Shown: piece by piece, positions 42,601-51,750 of the stretch | How the letters are laid out: each line of letters starts with the position of its first letter | Numbering within the stretch: position 1 is the stretch's first letter | Assembly: GCA_021166835.1 (NCBI GenBank) | Contig: JAJPEN010000064.1 | Location: 79,129 to 143,128, forward strand | Length of the DNA stretch: 64,000 nucleotides | Reading direction: 5' to 3' | DNA from: Burkholderiaceae bacterium | Lineage (GTDB): Bacteria; Pseudomonadota; Gammaproteobacteria; Burkholderiales; Burkholderiaceae | Made by a program: the position numbers and the translations under genes | The notes under the pieces: generated by a model | What the model saw: only the letters and a program-made list of their open reading frames with translations | What the model was told of the DNA's origin: nothing | Database searches by the model: none

Positions 42601-45462
42601 TCAGAGTCTCCAGTCGGCGTCGCCGAAGGCGACGATGCACAGCGCCATCGGCAGGCTGTCGAGCAGCGCTTCGCGCCGCGCATCGAGAACCAGCTCGCCG
42701 AGCTGGTCAGCCTCGGCGCCACCGGCGCGCAGCAGGCGCGCGAGGATCTTCGAGCCCACGGCGACCGCGTGCTCGCCGAACACCGTGGCCATCGTCGAGA
42801 TCACCACCGCCGCGCCCGCCTGGCGGAAATACCGGATGTGGTTCGAGAACGGCTCGGCGGTGCTCGCGACATCGCAGCCGAGCAGGAACACGATCGGCGG
42901 CGGGGCGCCTTCGGGACGGACGTAGTCGCGCGGCAGCCGCAGCGTCGGCAGGAAGTCGCCGCCGATCTCCAGCTTCATGTCCTGCCTGCGGCCCTCGTTG
43001 TGCGGGAACGCGACGAGCAGGGCGGGCTTGCGCTCGCCGACGGTGTCCTTCCACGCTGTCCACGTCGCCGCTTCGAGCGTCGCGTCGCCGAAGCGCGGCG
43101 AGAGCAGCTCGAGCAGCGGCGTGCGCGCTTCCTTCGGAACCTGCGCGCTGAAGCCGAGCACCGCGCAGCGGCCGAGGTCGAGGCGGTCGCGTCCCTCGGC
43201 CGGCTCGGCCTGGATCACGACCTCGGCGTCATCGGGCCTGCCGAGCGCGGGGCTGTAGACGTGCCGCTCGATGACCTTGCGCAGTCCCCAGAAGCCCATC
43301 GGGCAGATATGCGCGGCGGGGTCCGCGCGCCCGGCGCAGTCGGACGGGCAGCGGCCGGTCTTCAGCGCCTCGCGATGTCCGGGGCAGACCCGCTTCGCGT
43401 CGGACGCCGGCGGCGGGTAGTCGTAGAAGAACTCGATTGGAACGACCGCGTCGGCTCGCGCGCTGACGACCTGGATGTGCGTGAGCGAGTCGTCGCGCGG
43501 ATCGAAGCCGCCGTGCGCCAGCTCGACGAACTGGTCCAGGCACAGCGCCGAATAGAGATCGGCGCCGATGCGCGCGAGGCGCACGAGCAGCTGCGGGTTC
43601 TCGCCCTGGTCGAGCCCGTCGGCGTGGTCGGCGATGCTGTGCGCGGCGTCTGACAATGCGCCGTTCAGCTGCAGCAGCGGATCGGCGATGCCTTCGAGGC
43701 TCGTCGCCCAGGCGCGCCGCTCGGCCACCGCGGTGAGGCGCGGCGTGCCGTCGGCCTCGCCATGGTTGAGGACGAGCGCGAGATCGAAGCGGCGCCGTGC
43801 GCCGAGATCGCTCCAGTCCTCGCGCACTTGCGCTTCGTCGAGCAGGGCGATGCCGTCACCGCACTGGTCGCGATGCTCGCGCACGCGCGTGCGCAGGCGG
43901 GCGGTCTGCAGCACGCGGCCGCGGTGCAGTACGCTGATGCGCGCATCGAAGGCGCCGGTCCTGCGCGGCGTGAAGACGAACTGCGCTTCGCTGCTCGGGC
44001 CCACGCGCGGCAGCTCGATCTCGCGCAGCATCGGCTCGTCGAACTGATCGGGCTCGTGCACGACGACCTGCAGCGTGTGGACGTCGCGATCCTTCGGCAG
44101 TTCGTGCTCGGGGAAGGGGGTGGGCGCGCTGTCCCAGCCCGCATCTTCGCGCGCGCCGATGCGCACGCACAGCATCACCGGCTCGCCGCGTACGTAGCCG
44201 TCGCGAATCGCTTCGAGCGTGTCGCCTGCCTTGCGAAGGCTGCGCTGCTGCAGATGGCGCGCGGGACGGCGTTCGTCGTCGCGGGCGCCGCGCGGCGGGG
44301 GCGGCGGGGGCGGCGGCGCCGGAATCGGATGCGACGCACCGGACGGCGCTGCCGGTCGCAACCGGGGACGCCAGTCCGGGAAGTTCGAGTTTCGCCGCGC
44401 CGTCCGATCCGCCGCCGGAGCGCGCGGCGACGCGGAAGGCAGCGGGGAAGCACGGGCTGCCCTGGCTGCCTGTCGAGCCGGTGCGCGCTCGCTGCGCTCG
44501 ATCAGCGCCGCGCCGAGCCACGCGACGTGGCCTGGTCCCATCGATCGCATCAGCGCGATGTCGAGCGGGCATCCCGACGACATCTGGCCGGTGAATTGCC
44601 GCAGCGCGCCGATGAACCGGTCGCGCGGCATCCCCGGGGCGACGACGACGCCATCGGCCTGCAGGTGCGCAGCCAGCGCGCGCAGCAGCGGTGCCGAACG
44701 GGTTGGCGATTCGGGGCCCGGTGCGGCGACGATGGCGAGCGCACAGCGCGGCGGCGACGCGGCTTCGAGTGCACGCGCGAGGGCGCGCGGCAGCGGATGG
44801 CCGAGCGCGAGCACCTCGACGCGAGGTGTGCGGCGCGATGCGATGACGACGCGCGCATCCGGCGACGCCGCCGCATCTCCCGTCCACGCCGCGGCGAGAC
44901 CTTCGCCGAGCGAATCGTCGGGCAGCGTCGCGATCGTGAACGGCCAGCGCCACTCGGTCGGCCGCTGCGGCGTCCACGAAGCGACCGCGTGCACGCCGGT
45001 GAGCCGTGCCGCGTCGTGCGACAGCAGTTCGACGAAGTCGAGCATGCGCTCGTCGTGCTCGTCGTCGCCGCGCACCTCGAGGCGAAGCGATGATGCGTCC
45101 GCTGCGAAAGCGTTCCACGCATCGGCCAGATGCGCGGCCGAGGGCCACTTGCGCAGGCGCACGGGAGCATGCGCGCCTGCCTCGGGCATCGGCGGCACGC
45201 TCCATCCGAGCAGGCCCGCCGCCGCGCCTGCGCGCAGCCGCTGCCATGCCGAGATGGCGTGCAGCAGTTCCACGAAAGCAGGCACCGTCGGCGCGGGGTC
45301 GGCCGCGTCGATCGCGGCAATGCGCTGCGACAGTTCCGGCGGCAGGGCGTGGCCGGGAGCCTTGCGATCGAAGTCCTGCAGCACGCCGAGCGCTGCGAGC
45401 GCCGCGACGAAGCGTTCGTCGTCGATGCCGAGGCTCCACGCGCCCAGGTGCCGGCGATCCAT
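42601..45462 (-). CDS. CHAT-domain protease, large multidomain
   Basis: 953 residues. The C-terminal third (about 660-953) is a CHAT domain, a caspase-like cysteine protease. The catalytic His821 is in LLVAFPHNEGR and Cys863 is in PIVFLLGCDVAST. A Cys cluster just before (C693, C705, C709, C720) may bind zinc. The middle (about 425-530) looks like a beta-sandwich. A linker with eight prolines sits at 383-390. The first 330 residues are helical and unrecognised, a likely sensor or adaptor part. The start MDRRHLGAWSLGID lies 16 nt after the patatin stop. CHAT proteases act in cell-death and defence systems such as the CRISPR-linked Craspase; the trigger here is unknown. Confidence 0.9.
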   Translation of the reverse strand: MDRRHLGAWSLGIDDERFVAALAALGVLQDFDRKAPGHALPPELSQRIAAIDAADPAPTVPAFVELLHAISAWQRLRAGAAAGLLGWSVPPMPEAGAHAPVRLRKWPSAAHLADAWNAFAADASSLRLEVRGDDEHDERMLDFVELLSHDAARLTGVHAVASWTPQRPTEWRWPFTIATLPDDSLGEGLAAAWTGDAAASPDARVVIASRRTPRVEVLALGHPLPRALARALEAASPPRCALAIVAAPGPESPTRSAPLLRALAAHLQADGVVVAPGMPRDRFIGALRQFTGQMSSGCPLDIALMRSMGPGHVAWLGAALIERSERAPARQAARAARASPLPSASPRAPAADRTARRNSNFPDWRPRLRPAAPSGASHPIPAPPPPPPPPRGARDDERRPARHLQQRSLRKAGDTLEAIRDGYVRGEPVMLCVRIGAREDAGWDSAPTPFPEHELPKDRDVHTLQVVVHEPDQFDEPMLREIELPRVGPSSEAQFVFTPRRTGAFDARISVLHRGRVLQTARLRTRVREHRDQCGDGIALLDEAQVREDWSDLGARRRFDLALVLNHGEADGTPRLTAVAERRAWATSLEGIADPLLQLNGALSDAAHSIADHADGLDQGENPQLLVRLARIGADLYSALCLDQFVELAHGGFDPRDDSLTHIQVVSARADAVVPIEFFYDYPPPASDAKRVCPGHREALKTGRCPSDCAGRADPAAHICPMGFWGLRKVIERHVYSPALGRPDDAEVVIQAEPAEGRDRLDLGRCAVLGFSAQVPKEARTPLLELLSPRFGDATLEAATWTAWKDTVGERKPALLVAFPHNEGRRQDMKLEIGGDFLPTLRLPRDYVRPEGAPPPIVFLLGCDVASTAEPFSNHIRYFRQAGAAVVISTMATVFGEHAVAVGSKILARLLRAGGAEADQLGELVLDARREALLDSLPMALCIVAFGDADWRL

Positions 45463-45478
45463 TGCAGCTCGCGAGCGA

Positions 45479-46588
45479 TCAGGCCAGGCCGTACCCGGGT
45501 GCGGGAAGGCCCGGCGACGGCGATAGCGCGAGCTTCGCACGCGTGCGCAGCGCGGCGTCGCACAGCGCGTATCCCCAGTTCATCAGCCGGCCCTGCAATC
45601 GTTCGTCGAACGCGGCCAGCCGTGTCGGCACTTCGTCGAGCTCGCCCGTGATCGTGCTGTCGGCGGCCAGCGGATCGGCAGCCTTGTAGTCGCCGATGCG
45701 CGTGCCGATGCCCCAGTACGCGCCGCGCTTGCGGCCCGCCTCGAACTCCGAGACGAGCCAGCGCTTGCGCAGCGCGCGCGTCTGGTCGATCAGGATGTCG
45801 CGCACGCGGCCGAGCTGCAGCACGTTGTCTTCCCAGGGCTCCTCGTCGATGCCGAAGGGCGCGCCCGCATCGCTCACCAGCACGAGGTCGACGCGATCGA
45901 CGAGCGATTCGAGTCCCATGTTGTCGTAGACGCCGCCGTCGGTGAGCACGACGCGGCTGCGCAAGGACGCGAGTTCCGGCGCCTTGCTGCCTTCGCGCCA
46001 TGCATCGGGGTCGGTATCGAGGACGATCGGCGAGAACACCGGCGGGAACGCGCTCGACGCGGCCACGGCGACGGACAGCGGCACCTGCGCCGCAGGGTTG
46101 ATGCCGAGCAGGTAGTCGGCGACGAAGTCCTGCCGGAAGCGGAAGCTGCGCCCGGTCTGCAGGCTGGTCGCGTAGAAGACGAAGCGCGGGTTCCCGGGAA
46201 GCGACGCGTCGGGAATGTCCTTCAGCATCGCGCCGGCGAAGAGATCCTTGTCGTAGCGGGCGGCGAGGAAGTCGCCGGCCGTCCTGAACGGCGTCAGCAG
46301 GCCCTTCAGGCCCGCGCCGATGTCGATCGTTCGGCTGCAGAACCTGCGCACCGGTTCGGCCACCAGCGAATCGAAGTTCGCTGCCCGTCCGTCGACGAAG
46401 CGCAGCTCCTTCCAGCGATGCGCGAGCACGCCGGCGAGGATCGAGCCGCCCGAGACGCTGGTGATGCGGTCGAGCCTGCCGAGCAGCCCCGCGTCGTTCA
46501 GCCGCAGCAGCGAGCCGAGTCCGAACAGCGTTGCGCGAAATCCGCCGCCGGACAGCGCGATGCCGATGGTATTGCCGTCGATCGCCAT
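45479..46588 (-). CDS. Patatin-like phospholipase
   Basis: 369 residues. The oxyanion hole GIALSGGGFRATLFGLG lies at 9-25. The nucleophile elbow is SVSGGSILAG (probable Ser49) and the catalytic Asp is D217 in VVLTDGGVYDNMGLESL, so the Ser-Asp dyad is complete. No signal peptide is present, so the enzyme is cytoplasmic and would attack the inner membrane from inside. Such lipases are frequent killer effectors in anti-phage systems. It is the first gene of a three-gene operon with the CHAT protease and MBL hydrolase. The 129 nt upstream hold no clear promoter. Confidence 0.92.
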   Translation of the reverse strand: MAIDGNTIGIALSGGGFRATLFGLGSLLRLNDAGLLGRLDRITSVSGGSILAGVLAHRWKELRFVDGRAANFDSLVAEPVRRFCSRTIDIGAGLKGLLTPFRTAGDFLAARYDKDLFAGAMLKDIPDASLPGNPRFVFYATSLQTGRSFRFRQDFVADYLLGINPAAQVPLSVAVAASSAFPPVFSPIVLDTDPDAWREGSKAPELASLRSRVVLTDGGVYDNMGLESLVDRVDLVLVSDAGAPFGIDEEPWEDNVLQLGRVRDILIDQTRALRKRWLVSEFEAGRKRGAYWGIGTRIGDYKAADPLAADSTITGELDEVPTRLAAFDERLQGRLMNWGYALCDAALRTRAKLALSPSPGLPAPGYGLA

Positions 46589-46717
46589 GATGCGCCGCCC
46601 TCCGTGCGGATCCCTTCCATCATCGTCGAACGAAGCGTACAGGCGCGCAAGCGCGGCGCATCGGATCGATCAACGATTTCGCACGGACTTCCGCATCGGG
46701 AGGATCGGCTCGTCGGA

Positions 46718-47440
46718 TCAGCTCGTCGGCTGCGGAATCGTCAGCCCTTTCGCCACCGCAGGCCGCTCCACGAAAGCGGCCAGCACGCGCGCCACCTCCG
46801 GGAAGTCGTCGAAGCCGACGAGATCGCGCGCGCCGTAGAAGCCGACGAGGTTGCGCACCCACGGAAAGATCGCGATGTCGGCGATCGTGTATTCGTCGCC
46901 CATGATCCACTTGCGCCCGGTGACGCGCTGCTCGAGCACTCGCAGCAGCCGCTTCGACTCGTTCACGTAGCGATCGCGCGGGCGCTTGTCCTCGAAGTCC
47001 TTGCCTGCGAACTTGTGAAAGAAGCCGACCTGCCCGAACATCGGGCCGATTCCGCCGACCTGGAACATCAGCCACTGGATCGTCTCGTAGCGGGCGGCCG
47101 GGTCGGCGGGCACGAAGGCCGGGCGGCTCAGGCGCGCGCACTTGTCGGACAGATAGATCAGGATCGCGCCCGACTCGAACAGCGGCAGCGGCTTTCCGCC
47201 GGGACCGTCCGGATCGATGATCGCCGGGATCTTGTTGTTCGGGTTCAGCGACAGGAACTCGGGCGAGAGCTGGTCGTTCGTCTCGAAGCTCACGCGGTGC
47301 GGCTCGTAGGGCAGCCCGGTCTCCTCGAGCAGGATCGACGCCTTCACGCCGTTGGGCGTGGGCAGCGAATAGAGCTGGATGCGATCGGGGTGGCGCGCGG
47401 GCCACTTCCTCGTGATCGGGAAGGCGGAGAGGTCGGTCAT
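46718..47440 (-). CDS. Glutathione S-transferase (YfcG/YghU-like)
   Basis: 240 residues. An N-terminal thioredoxin-fold domain has IQLYSLPTPNGVKASILLEE, then LSLNPNNKIPAIIDPDGPGG and PLPLFESGAILIYLSDKCA. A helical domain follows with QVGGIGPMFGQVGFFHKFAG. These match the Nu-class bacterial GSTs YfcG/YghU, which act as disulfide-bond reductases using glutathione. The start MTDLSAFPITRKW at 47440 follows a GGAGTTCC-like site. Same strand as the patatin operon but 129 nt away, so probably separate. Confidence 0.9.
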   Translation of the reverse strand: MTDLSAFPITRKWPARHPDRIQLYSLPTPNGVKASILLEETGLPYEPHRVSFETNDQLSPEFLSLNPNNKIPAIIDPDGPGGKPLPLFESGAILIYLSDKCARLSRPAFVPADPAARYETIQWLMFQVGGIGPMFGQVGFFHKFAGKDFEDKRPRDRYVNESKRLLRVLEQRVTGRKWIMGDEYTIADIAIFPWVRNLVGFYGARDLVGFDDFPEVARVLAAFVERPAVAKGLTIPQPTS

Positions 47441-47618
47441 CCGGGAACTCCAATAGGGGTATCGGGAAGGGTAGCGCTTCGCGCCTTTCCGTGACATCGA
47501 GCAAGCTTTTCGCCGATTCGCCGCTTCAGTTTTACGCGGCGCTGCCGAATACCGATCCGATGCAGTTGCCGATGGATCGGCGGTCCGCGCATCGTCCACG
47601 TCCACGGAGAAGAATCGG

Positions 47619-48971
47619 ATGAGTTCTGGGGCAGCGATCCGCGAGCCCGTGCGCGCGGGGCAGAGCGCCGGCGCTCCGGGCGAGGCAGCGCCGGTGCTGA
47701 GGCGGATTGCGCCGGGAGAGGTGCGCCTCGGCCATTTCATCCACGCGATCGACGGCTCGTGGCTCAGCCACCCATTCTGGAAGACGAAGTTTGTGCTCGC
47801 CGACCCGGCCGATCTGGCCGCGCTTCGGGCGAGCGCCGTCGAAGCGGTGCTGATCGACGAGGCGAGGAGTGTCGTCGAGGCGGAAGTGCGCCCGGCGCCG
47901 CCGCCGGCTTCACAGGCCGCAGTCCGCGTCGCGGAGCGAGCGCCCGCTTCTCCGAAGGCGCCGTCCGCCGATCCTGCTCCGCTCCCGCAGTCGTGCAGCG
48001 TCGTCGAGGAGGTCGCCCGCGCCGCGCAGATCGTCAACCGTTCCAAGCGCGTCGTGATGCAGATGTTCAACCAGGCGCGCCTGGGCAGGGTCATCGAGAC
48101 TGCACGCGTGCTGTCGGTGGTCGACGAGATCTCGTCGTCGGTGGCGCGCAATTCGTCGGCGCTCGTCACGCTCGCGCGGCTGAAAACCGCCGACGACTAC
48201 ACCTACCTGCACTCGGTGGCCGTCTGCGCACTGATGGTGAACCTCGCACGCCAGTTGCGGATCGGCGACGAGGCGCTCGTGCGCGAACTGGGCGTTGCGG
48301 GGCTGCTGCACGACATCGGCAAGATCGGCATTCCCGGGCAGGTGCTCAACAAGCCCGGGCGCCTGAGCGACGAGGAATTCGCGCTGATGCGGGAACATCC
48401 CGGCTACGGGCATCGGCTGTTGCGCGACGCCGGCACTGAATCGGAGATCGTGCTCGACGTCTGCCTGCATCACCACGAGAGGATCGACGGCCGCGGTTAT
48501 CCGGACGGCCTGTCCGGAGACGCCATCGGAATCTTTGCCCGCATGGGCGCGATCTGCGACGTGTACGACGCGGTGACTTCCCAGCGCGCCTACAAGACCG
48601 CGTGGGAAGCCGGCGATTCGCTCGCCCGGATGCTGAAATGGGAGGGACATTTCGATCCGGCGATCCTGCGCGCGTTCATCCGCAGCATCGGCGTGTATCC
48701 GGTGGGCACGCTGGTGCGACTGCGCTCCGATCATCTCGCGCTCGTGCTCGAGCTGAATGCCGAGGACCTCACGCGCCCGGTGGTGCGCGTGTTCCATTCG
48801 ATCGCCGGCGCCGCCCGCATCCCGCTGCGCGATCTCGATCTGATGTCACCTTCCGTCGACGATTCGATCGTCTCGCGCGAGAGCCCGCGCGACTGGAATC
48901 TCATGCCGTGGAAGGCGCAATGGAGCGCGCTGATGGGGTTGGGCCGGGGTCTCGTCGCCGGCGTCGGCTGA
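47619..48971 (+). CDS. HD-GYP c-di-GMP phosphodiesterase with DUF3391
   Basis: 450 residues. The N-terminal DUF3391 domain (RLGHFIHAIDGSWLSHPFWK and on) is followed by an Ala/Pro-rich linker and an HD-GYP domain: YTYLHSVAVCALMVNLARQL, GLLHDIGKIGIPGQVLNKPG and HHHERIDGRGYPDGLSGD (GYP). These metal enzymes break down cyclic di-GMP and so favour motility over biofilm. The upstream divergent 178 nt hold no clear promoter. The last stretch (YPVGTLVRL) is a common C-terminal extension. Confidence 0.93.
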   Translation: MSSGAAIREPVRAGQSAGAPGEAAPVLRRIAPGEVRLGHFIHAIDGSWLSHPFWKTKFVLADPADLAALRASAVEAVLIDEARSVVEAEVRPAPPPASQAAVRVAERAPASPKAPSADPAPLPQSCSVVEEVARAAQIVNRSKRVVMQMFNQARLGRVIETARVLSVVDEISSSVARNSSALVTLARLKTADDYTYLHSVAVCALMVNLARQLRIGDEALVRELGVAGLLHDIGKIGIPGQVLNKPGRLSDEEFALMREHPGYGHRLLRDAGTESEIVLDVCLHHHERIDGRGYPDGLSGDAIGIFARMGAICDVYDAVTSQRAYKTAWEAGDSLARMLKWEGHFDPAILRAFIRSIGVYPVGTLVRLRSDHLALVLELNAEDLTRPVVRVFHSIAGAARIPLRDLDLMSPSVDDSIVSRESPRDWNLMPWKAQWSALMGLGRGLVAGVG

Positions 48972-48975
48972 GATA

Positions 48976-49326
48976 TCAGGGCCTGTTCACACCACGATCG
49001 CCCCCTTCGTTCTCGCCGGCGGGCGCCGCGCCCATGCCGTCGAGCAGCGCCTCGATGCGGACGTGCTGCGTTTCGTCGCGCGTCTGTACCACGAGCAGGT
49101 TCGAGCTTGTCCACTCGACGTCCCCGAAGTTCAGCTCGTAGCCATCATGTGGACCGTGCGCGTGTTTCCCGTTGCCGACCGTGAAGTTGCCCTTCTCGGC
49201 GCCGGCCTCGTCGACCAGGCTGCGCAGTTCGATGTCGTCTTCCGGCAGGCCGCCGGCGATCAAGGCTTCGCGTGCGCGTTGCGCCTCGTCGAATCGCTCG
49301 AAACGTTTCATCAGTGTCTGTTGCAT
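48976..49326 (-). CDS. General stress protein 17M-like domain protein
   Basis: 116 residues from MQQTLMKRFERFDEAQRARE. The pattern FERFDEAQRAREALIAGGLP, EDDIELRSLVDEAG, with a later LLVVQTRDETQHVRIEALLD, is that of general stress protein 17M (YflT-like) domains with a ferredoxin-like fold. The middle (GNGKHAHGPHDGYEL) is His-rich. It converges on the HD-GYP gene with 4 nt between. No function is established. Confidence 0.75.
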   Translation of the reverse strand: MQQTLMKRFERFDEAQRAREALIAGGLPEDDIELRSLVDEAGAEKGNFTVGNGKHAHGPHDGYELNFGDVEWTSSNLLVVQTRDETQHVRIEALLDGMGAAPAGENEGGDRGVNRP

Positions 49327-49569
49327 GTCGTGTCCCGTCGCCACCGCGATCCGGTTCCGAGCGCTTACGACGCCGCTAGGCGGCAGCTGTGAGTCCGCCC
49401 GGGCCGGCGCCGACGATCGCGCAGTCGAGCATGGGGGTCATCGCGTGCCGGCTGCACGCGGCGTTCCCGCTCGCAGGCTTCGCCGCGATCGAATGACAAC
49501 GCGCCGCCGAGGGCCGTGGCGGCCGGCACTATGCTCGGGGAGATCGACACAACGAACACGGAGCGAATC

Positions 49570-50214
49570 ATGCGGATTCGGCTGTTCGCGATCGCCACGT
49601 TGCTCATGTCGCTTGCGTCGTTCGCCGCGCCGGCAGCGGCGCAATCGCTTCGATCGATCGGCGATTGCACGATCCGGCCCGGAACCCTTTGCCCCGGGGC
49701 CGACCTGCGGCGCGCCGACCTGCACGGGGCGGATCTGTCGAACGCGCAGTTCACGAACGCCGACCTGACGGGCGCCCGTCTCGACGGCGCGAAGCTGCGC
49801 GCGGCCAACCTTCAGCAGGCGAAGCTGCGCGAGGCCGACCTGCGCAACGCCGCGCTCGAGGACGCAGACCTGCTCGGCGCCCTGCTGCGTGGCGCCGATC
49901 TGTCGGGCGCCGATCTCTCCGATGCGAGGCTGCGCGACGCGCACCTTGCGAACGCGAGGCTGCAGGGCGCCACGCTACGCAACACCGACCTCACCGCTGC
50001 CGAGCTCCCCGGCGCGAATCTCGCCGATGCCGACCTGCGCCAGGCGCAATTGCGCGGCGCGGATCTGCGGGGCGCCTCGCTCGCCGGTGCGGACCTGCGC
50101 GGCGCCGACCTGCGCAGCGCGAACCTCGATGGCGCCAACCTGGAATCGGCGAAGACCGAGGGCGCGCAGTTCCTCGGCGCGACAACACAGGGCTGCCGCG
50201 GCTGTCCCCCATGA
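49570..50214 (+). CDS. Secreted pentapeptide-repeat protein
   Basis: 214 residues. A signal peptide (MRIRLFAIATLLMSLASFAA, cleavage near AAAQ) is followed by about 30 pentapeptide repeats of A(D/N)LXX type (for example GADLRRADLHGADLSNAQFT and on to the end), forming a right-handed beta-helix. The Cys at the start (GDCTIRPGTLCPGAD) and end (GCRGCPP) may form disulfides. GGAG precedes the ATG. Cytoplasmic relatives mimic DNA, but export argues for a structural or surface role here. Confidence 0.88.
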   Translation: MRIRLFAIATLLMSLASFAAPAAAQSLRSIGDCTIRPGTLCPGADLRRADLHGADLSNAQFTNADLTGARLDGAKLRAANLQQAKLREADLRNAALEDADLLGALLRGADLSGADLSDARLRDAHLANARLQGATLRNTDLTAAELPGANLADADLRQAQLRGADLRGASLAGADLRGADLRSANLDGANLESAKTEGAQFLGATTQGCRGCPP

Positions 50215-50287
50215 CGAAGCGCGCGGCGGACCTGCGGCAGACCCGCGGCGGACCCCGCCGCGGACCCGAGGCGGACTGCTGCGGCGC

Positions 50288-50599
50288 TCAGGCGAGCTTG
50301 TCGAGCGTGCCGGTCGCTTCGGCGAGCAGGTAGTAGAACGTGACGCGGTGCTTGCGCTGCGCCCCCTGCATCGTTGCGAGCACGGACCTGATTCCCGCGT
50401 CGGCCGCTTCGGCCGCCAGTCCCAGCTTCTTCGCCGCGAACCCGTCGCGAACGGTGACCAGTTCCGCGCGGTTCGTTCCGGCTACCAGCGAGGCATCGGC
50501 GTCGCGCAGCGCGATCCCGCAGTACTTGACGATGGCGGAGACCGCGCTCTCGTTCACGTTCGCCGTGTACTTGCGCAGGTCGGTCAGGTAGTTATCCAT
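50288..50599 (-). CDS. DUF2853 family protein
   Basis: 103 residues, MDNYLTDLRKYTANVNESAV, then IVKYCGIALRDADASLVAGT and KLGLAAEAADAGIRSVLATM with HRVTFYYLLAEATGTL. This is the DUF2853 family, helical, of unknown function. AGGATC-type purine site GGAGATCCTC precedes the ATG at 50599. It is convergent with the pentapeptide-repeat gene and divergent from the cytochrome operon. Confidence 0.85.
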   Translation of the reverse strand: MDNYLTDLRKYTANVNESAVSAIVKYCGIALRDADASLVAGTNRAELVTVRDGFAAKKLGLAAEAADAGIRSVLATMQGAQRKHRVTFYYLLAEATGTLDKLA

Positions 50600-50802
50600 G
50601 AGGATCTCCAGCGGCAACGGGGCTTGCGGCAGGTACTGCGGATGAAAGAGTAGCCCCGGGCTGCGCTCCCGAGGAGGCCGCCGGACTGCGAAGCGGCCGC
50701 TGCGTTTGATCGCGAGCAACGGTCTCGCGTTTCAGTTTCGTTTCACCGTGCGCGCGAAGAATGCGCTCGTTGCATTCGAGCGCTTCGCCCTGGTGAACTC
50801 CG

Positions 50803-51228
50803 ATGACCTTCGCCCGTTCTTCTTCCCGCCGGCATCGCACCGTGGGCCTGCTCTGCCTGACGCTCGCGCTGCCGATGGCGGGCGTGCGCGCGGCCGACAC
50901 CACGCCGGCACAGCAGCTCGCGCGCTGGAGCGCCGCTGCCGGCGCCTCCGGCGACGCCGCCCGCGGGCGTGCCTTCTTCACCAGCCGGCACGGCGCCGAA
51001 TGGTCGTGCGCATCGTGCCATGGCGATCCGCCGCTCGCCGCCGGGAGGCACCAGAGCACCGGCAAGACGATCGATCCGCTCGCTCCGGCGGCGAATCCCG
51101 CGGCGTTCACCGATGCCGCGCACGTCGACAAGTGGTTCCGGCGCAACTGCAAGGACGTGCTTGCCCGCGAATGCGACGCCCGCGAGAAGGCCGACGTGCT
51201 CGCCTACCTGATGGAGCTGAAGCGATGA
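50803..51228 (+). CDS. SHP-type c-type cytochrome (DUF1924)
   Basis: 141 residues. A signal peptide ends near VRAADT. One haem-binding motif CASCH lies in GAEWSCASCHGDPPLAAGRH, with ANPAAFTDAAHVDKWFRRNC, then EKADVLAYLMELKR as in sphaeroides haem protein (SHP), a small monohaem cytochrome whose reduced form binds oxygen. The gene is the first of an operon with DHC and cytochrome b561; its TGA overlaps the DHC ATG. Confidence 0.9.
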   Translation: MTFARSSSRRHRTVGLLCLTLALPMAGVRAADTTPAQQLARWSAAAGASGDAARGRAFFTSRHGAEWSCASCHGDPPLAAGRHQSTGKTIDPLAPAANPAAFTDAAHVDKWFRRNCKDVLARECDAREKADVLAYLMELKR

Positions 51229-51734
51229 TCGCCGCTCGCCCGTTCGCGCTTGTCCTGCCGTTGCTGCTGTCGCTGCTCGCGCTGTCCGCGCACGCAGGCC
51301 GGCGCGGAATGCCGCCCGACGTGCCGCAGGTCTACGCGAAGGAGTGCGGCGCCTGCCACGTCGCGTATCCGCCGGGTGCGTTGCCCGCCGTGTCGTGGCG
51401 ACGCATCGTCGACGGACTCGAGCGCCACTACGGAACCGACGCATCGCTCGACGATGCGTCGACCGCGCGCATCGACGAATGGCTGCAGCGCAACGCCGGC
51501 ACCTGGAAGCGCGTGCGCGAGGCGCCGCCGCAGGACCGCATCACGCGCTCGACCTGGTTCGAGCGCAAGCACCGCAAGGTCGATGCGGCTGTCTGGCAGC
51601 ACGCGAGCGTCAAGAGCGCCGCGAACTGCGGAGCTTGTCACCCCGGCGCCGAGCGCGGGTATTTCGACGATGACGACCTGCGCGTTCCGCCGGGACTGCC
51701 CGCGCGCTACCGGGGCGCCTGGAGCGACAACTGA
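51225..51734 (+). CDS. Dihaem cytochrome c (DHC)
   Basis: 169 residues. The signal peptide is MIAARPFALVLPLLLSLLAL with cleavage near SAHAG. Two haem-attachment motifs are visible: CGACH in VYAKECGACHVAYPPGALPA, and CGACH in AANCGACHPGAERGYFDDDD. SWRRIVDGLERHYGTDASLD is typical of DHC, which passes electrons to SHP. The start overlaps the upstream gene by 4 nt and the b561 gene follows after 16 nt. Confidence 0.92.
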   Translation: MIAARPFALVLPLLLSLLALSAHAGRRGMPPDVPQVYAKECGACHVAYPPGALPAVSWRRIVDGLERHYGTDASLDDASTARIDEWLQRNAGTWKRVREAPPQDRITRSTWFERKHRKVDAAVWQHASVKSAANCGACHPGAERGYFDDDDLRVPPGLPARYRGAWSDN

Positions 51735-51750
51735 GGCGAAGGAGAACAGC

